Assembly (NCBI GenBank): GCA_964626405.1
Contig: CAZVFE010000076.1
Coordinates: 1 to 7,223 of the forward strand
Direction: 5' to 3'
DNA length: 7,223 bases
DNA from: CAZVFE01 sp964626405
GTDB lineage: Bacteria > Bacteroidota > Bacteroidia > Cytophagales > Spirosomataceae
The notes beneath the pieces were generated by a model. That model did not search any database and was not told where the DNA came from. It saw only the letters and a program-made list of their open reading frames with translations. Each line of letters opens with the position of its first letter. The stretch's first letter is position 1. A program made the position numbers and the translations under genes. Positions 6,653 through 7,223 of the stretch are shown in pieces.

Positions 6653-7162
6653 TTATAGGTAACGGTTTTGAATAATTTCAATATGGTGTAAAGGATGACC
6701 GAAAAGAATAAATAAGATGGCATTTACGGATAGGGAATTTTTTCCAACCATTCCGCTTTTGATATAATCTTTCTCCCCTAAGGATTTAAAAAAATCATAA
6801 GTACTTGTACGTAGGTTTTTCCATTCTTTTATCATATCCATCCATTCTCGGTGATCAATCGAAGAATTGGCTACATATTCATCTTCTTCAAAGGGTAATA
6901 GAGCGTTTTTTTCTCCTCTCGCTATGGATAATGCTCGGTAAGTCATGATACGCTCGGTATCGATAATATGTTGAAATATTTGCTTGATGGTCCATTTACC
7001 CTCAGCATAGGAATGATTAATTTTATCCATAGGGACAGTCTCCCAAAAATTTATTAAAGTAGAATGGTGATTAATTCGTAATTCTGCTAAATTTTTTCCA
7101 GTAGTTTTTTGAATGTATCCTTCAAAGAAAGGATTGAATTCGGTTGTGGTTGGCCTAGCCAT
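6653..7162 (-). CDS. DinB-superfamily four-helix-bundle protein
   Basis: This 169-residue protein fits the DinB/YfiT-like metalloprotein superfamily. WTIKQIFQHIIDTERI (57-72) is the typical second-helix motif with H65. GHPLHHIEII (155-164) supplies H156 and H160, completing a three-histidine metal site at the expected spacing. No signal peptide is seen, so it should be cytoplasmic. In this superfamily some members are thiol-dependent transferases (bacillithiol, mycothiol or glutathione) and many have no known substrate. The name comes from Bacillus genes induced by DNA damage and does not imply a repair activity or relation to E. coli DNA polymerase IV. It is the first gene of a two-gene minus-strand unit, with the isomerase ATG 4 bp after its stop. 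The 61 bp upstream are almost purely A and T and contain TAATTTTA (7181-7188 on the minus strand), one base from the Bacteroidota -7 consensus. Confidence 0.88.
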   Translation of the reverse strand: MARPTTTEFNPFFEGYIQKTTGKNLAELRINHHSTLINFWETVPMDKINHSYAEGKWTIKQIFQHIIDTERIMTYRALSIARGEKNALLPFEEDEYVANSSIDHREWMDMIKEWKNLRTSTYDFFKSLGEKDYIKSGMVGKNSLSVNAILFILFGHPLHHIEIIQNRYL

Positions 7163-7170
7163 TTTTCTAA

Positions 7171-7187
7171 AATTTTATTTTAAAATT
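7171..7187. repeat. AT-only inverted repeat upstream of the DinB-like gene
   Basis: AATTTTA (7171-7177) and TAAAATT (7181-7187) are perfect reverse complements around TTT, 8 bp upstream of the DinB-like start codon. The right arm overlaps the -7-like TAATTTTA of the minus strand, so an operator is possible. Sequence of pure A and T often forms such repeats by chance, and confidence is low. Confidence 0.25.
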
Positions 7188-7223
7188 ACTATTTTTTATT
7201 TAAATTATTAAATACATTTAGCT

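Noticed and set aside
6649..6723. Longer start for the isomerase gene at 6723
   Set aside because: It would overlap the DinB-like gene by 71 bp and put 25 residues before a clean MNRRSFL Tat leader. The start at 6648, 4 bp after the DinB-like stop, is the natural one.

Overview
The window is AT-rich DNA that looks like a Bacteroidota chromosome, probably of the Cytophagales/Cyclobacteriaceae type. The reasons are: rhamnose-polysaccharide glycoside hydrolases with simple N-terminal signals; Tat-type leaders of the 'MxRRxF' kind; starts preceded by A-rich stretches instead of Shine-Dalgarno sequences; a -7 box matching the Bacteroidota consensus TAnnTTTG; and a tmRNA tag ending YAMAA. The genus is not fixed by anything I can see.

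Layout, left to right. Positions 1-104 hold the last 33 codons of a GH88/GH105-like unsaturated glycuronyl hydrolase. A 54-bp gap with a perfect 10-bp inverted repeat follows. Next comes a two-gene unit on the + strand: a small four-helix membrane protein (159-701) and, 2 bp later, a secreted GH78 alpha-L-rhamnosidase (704-3061). The GH78 stop codon forms part of a candidate promoter for the tmRNA gene ssrA (3079-3442). Thirty bases after the tmRNA lies a 748-residue single-chain fusion of both subunits of ethanolamine ammonia-lyase (3473-5719). It carries an extra ~41-residue N-terminus with a twin-arginine motif. A minus-strand pair converges on it: a DinB-like four-helix protein (6653-7162) followed 4 bp later by a Tat-lipoprotein-like TIM-barrel sugar isomerase/epimerase (5698-6648). 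The isomerase overlaps the 3' end of the ammonia-lyase gene by 22 bp.

How the genes work together. The GH88/105 fragment and GH78 enzyme fit removal of unsaturated uronic acid and rhamnose ends from oligosaccharides such as rhamnogalacturonan or ulvan fragments. The exported isomerase-like protein could be part of sugar handling, but the sequence does not tie it to the same substrate. The ammonia-lyase stands alone: no eutA reactivase, transporter, aldehyde dehydrogenase or microcompartment shell gene is present here. The most interesting object is this fused EutB-EutC chain with an apparent export signal, placed directly behind the 3' end of ssrA. No CRISPR array, insertion sequence or tRNA gene was seen.
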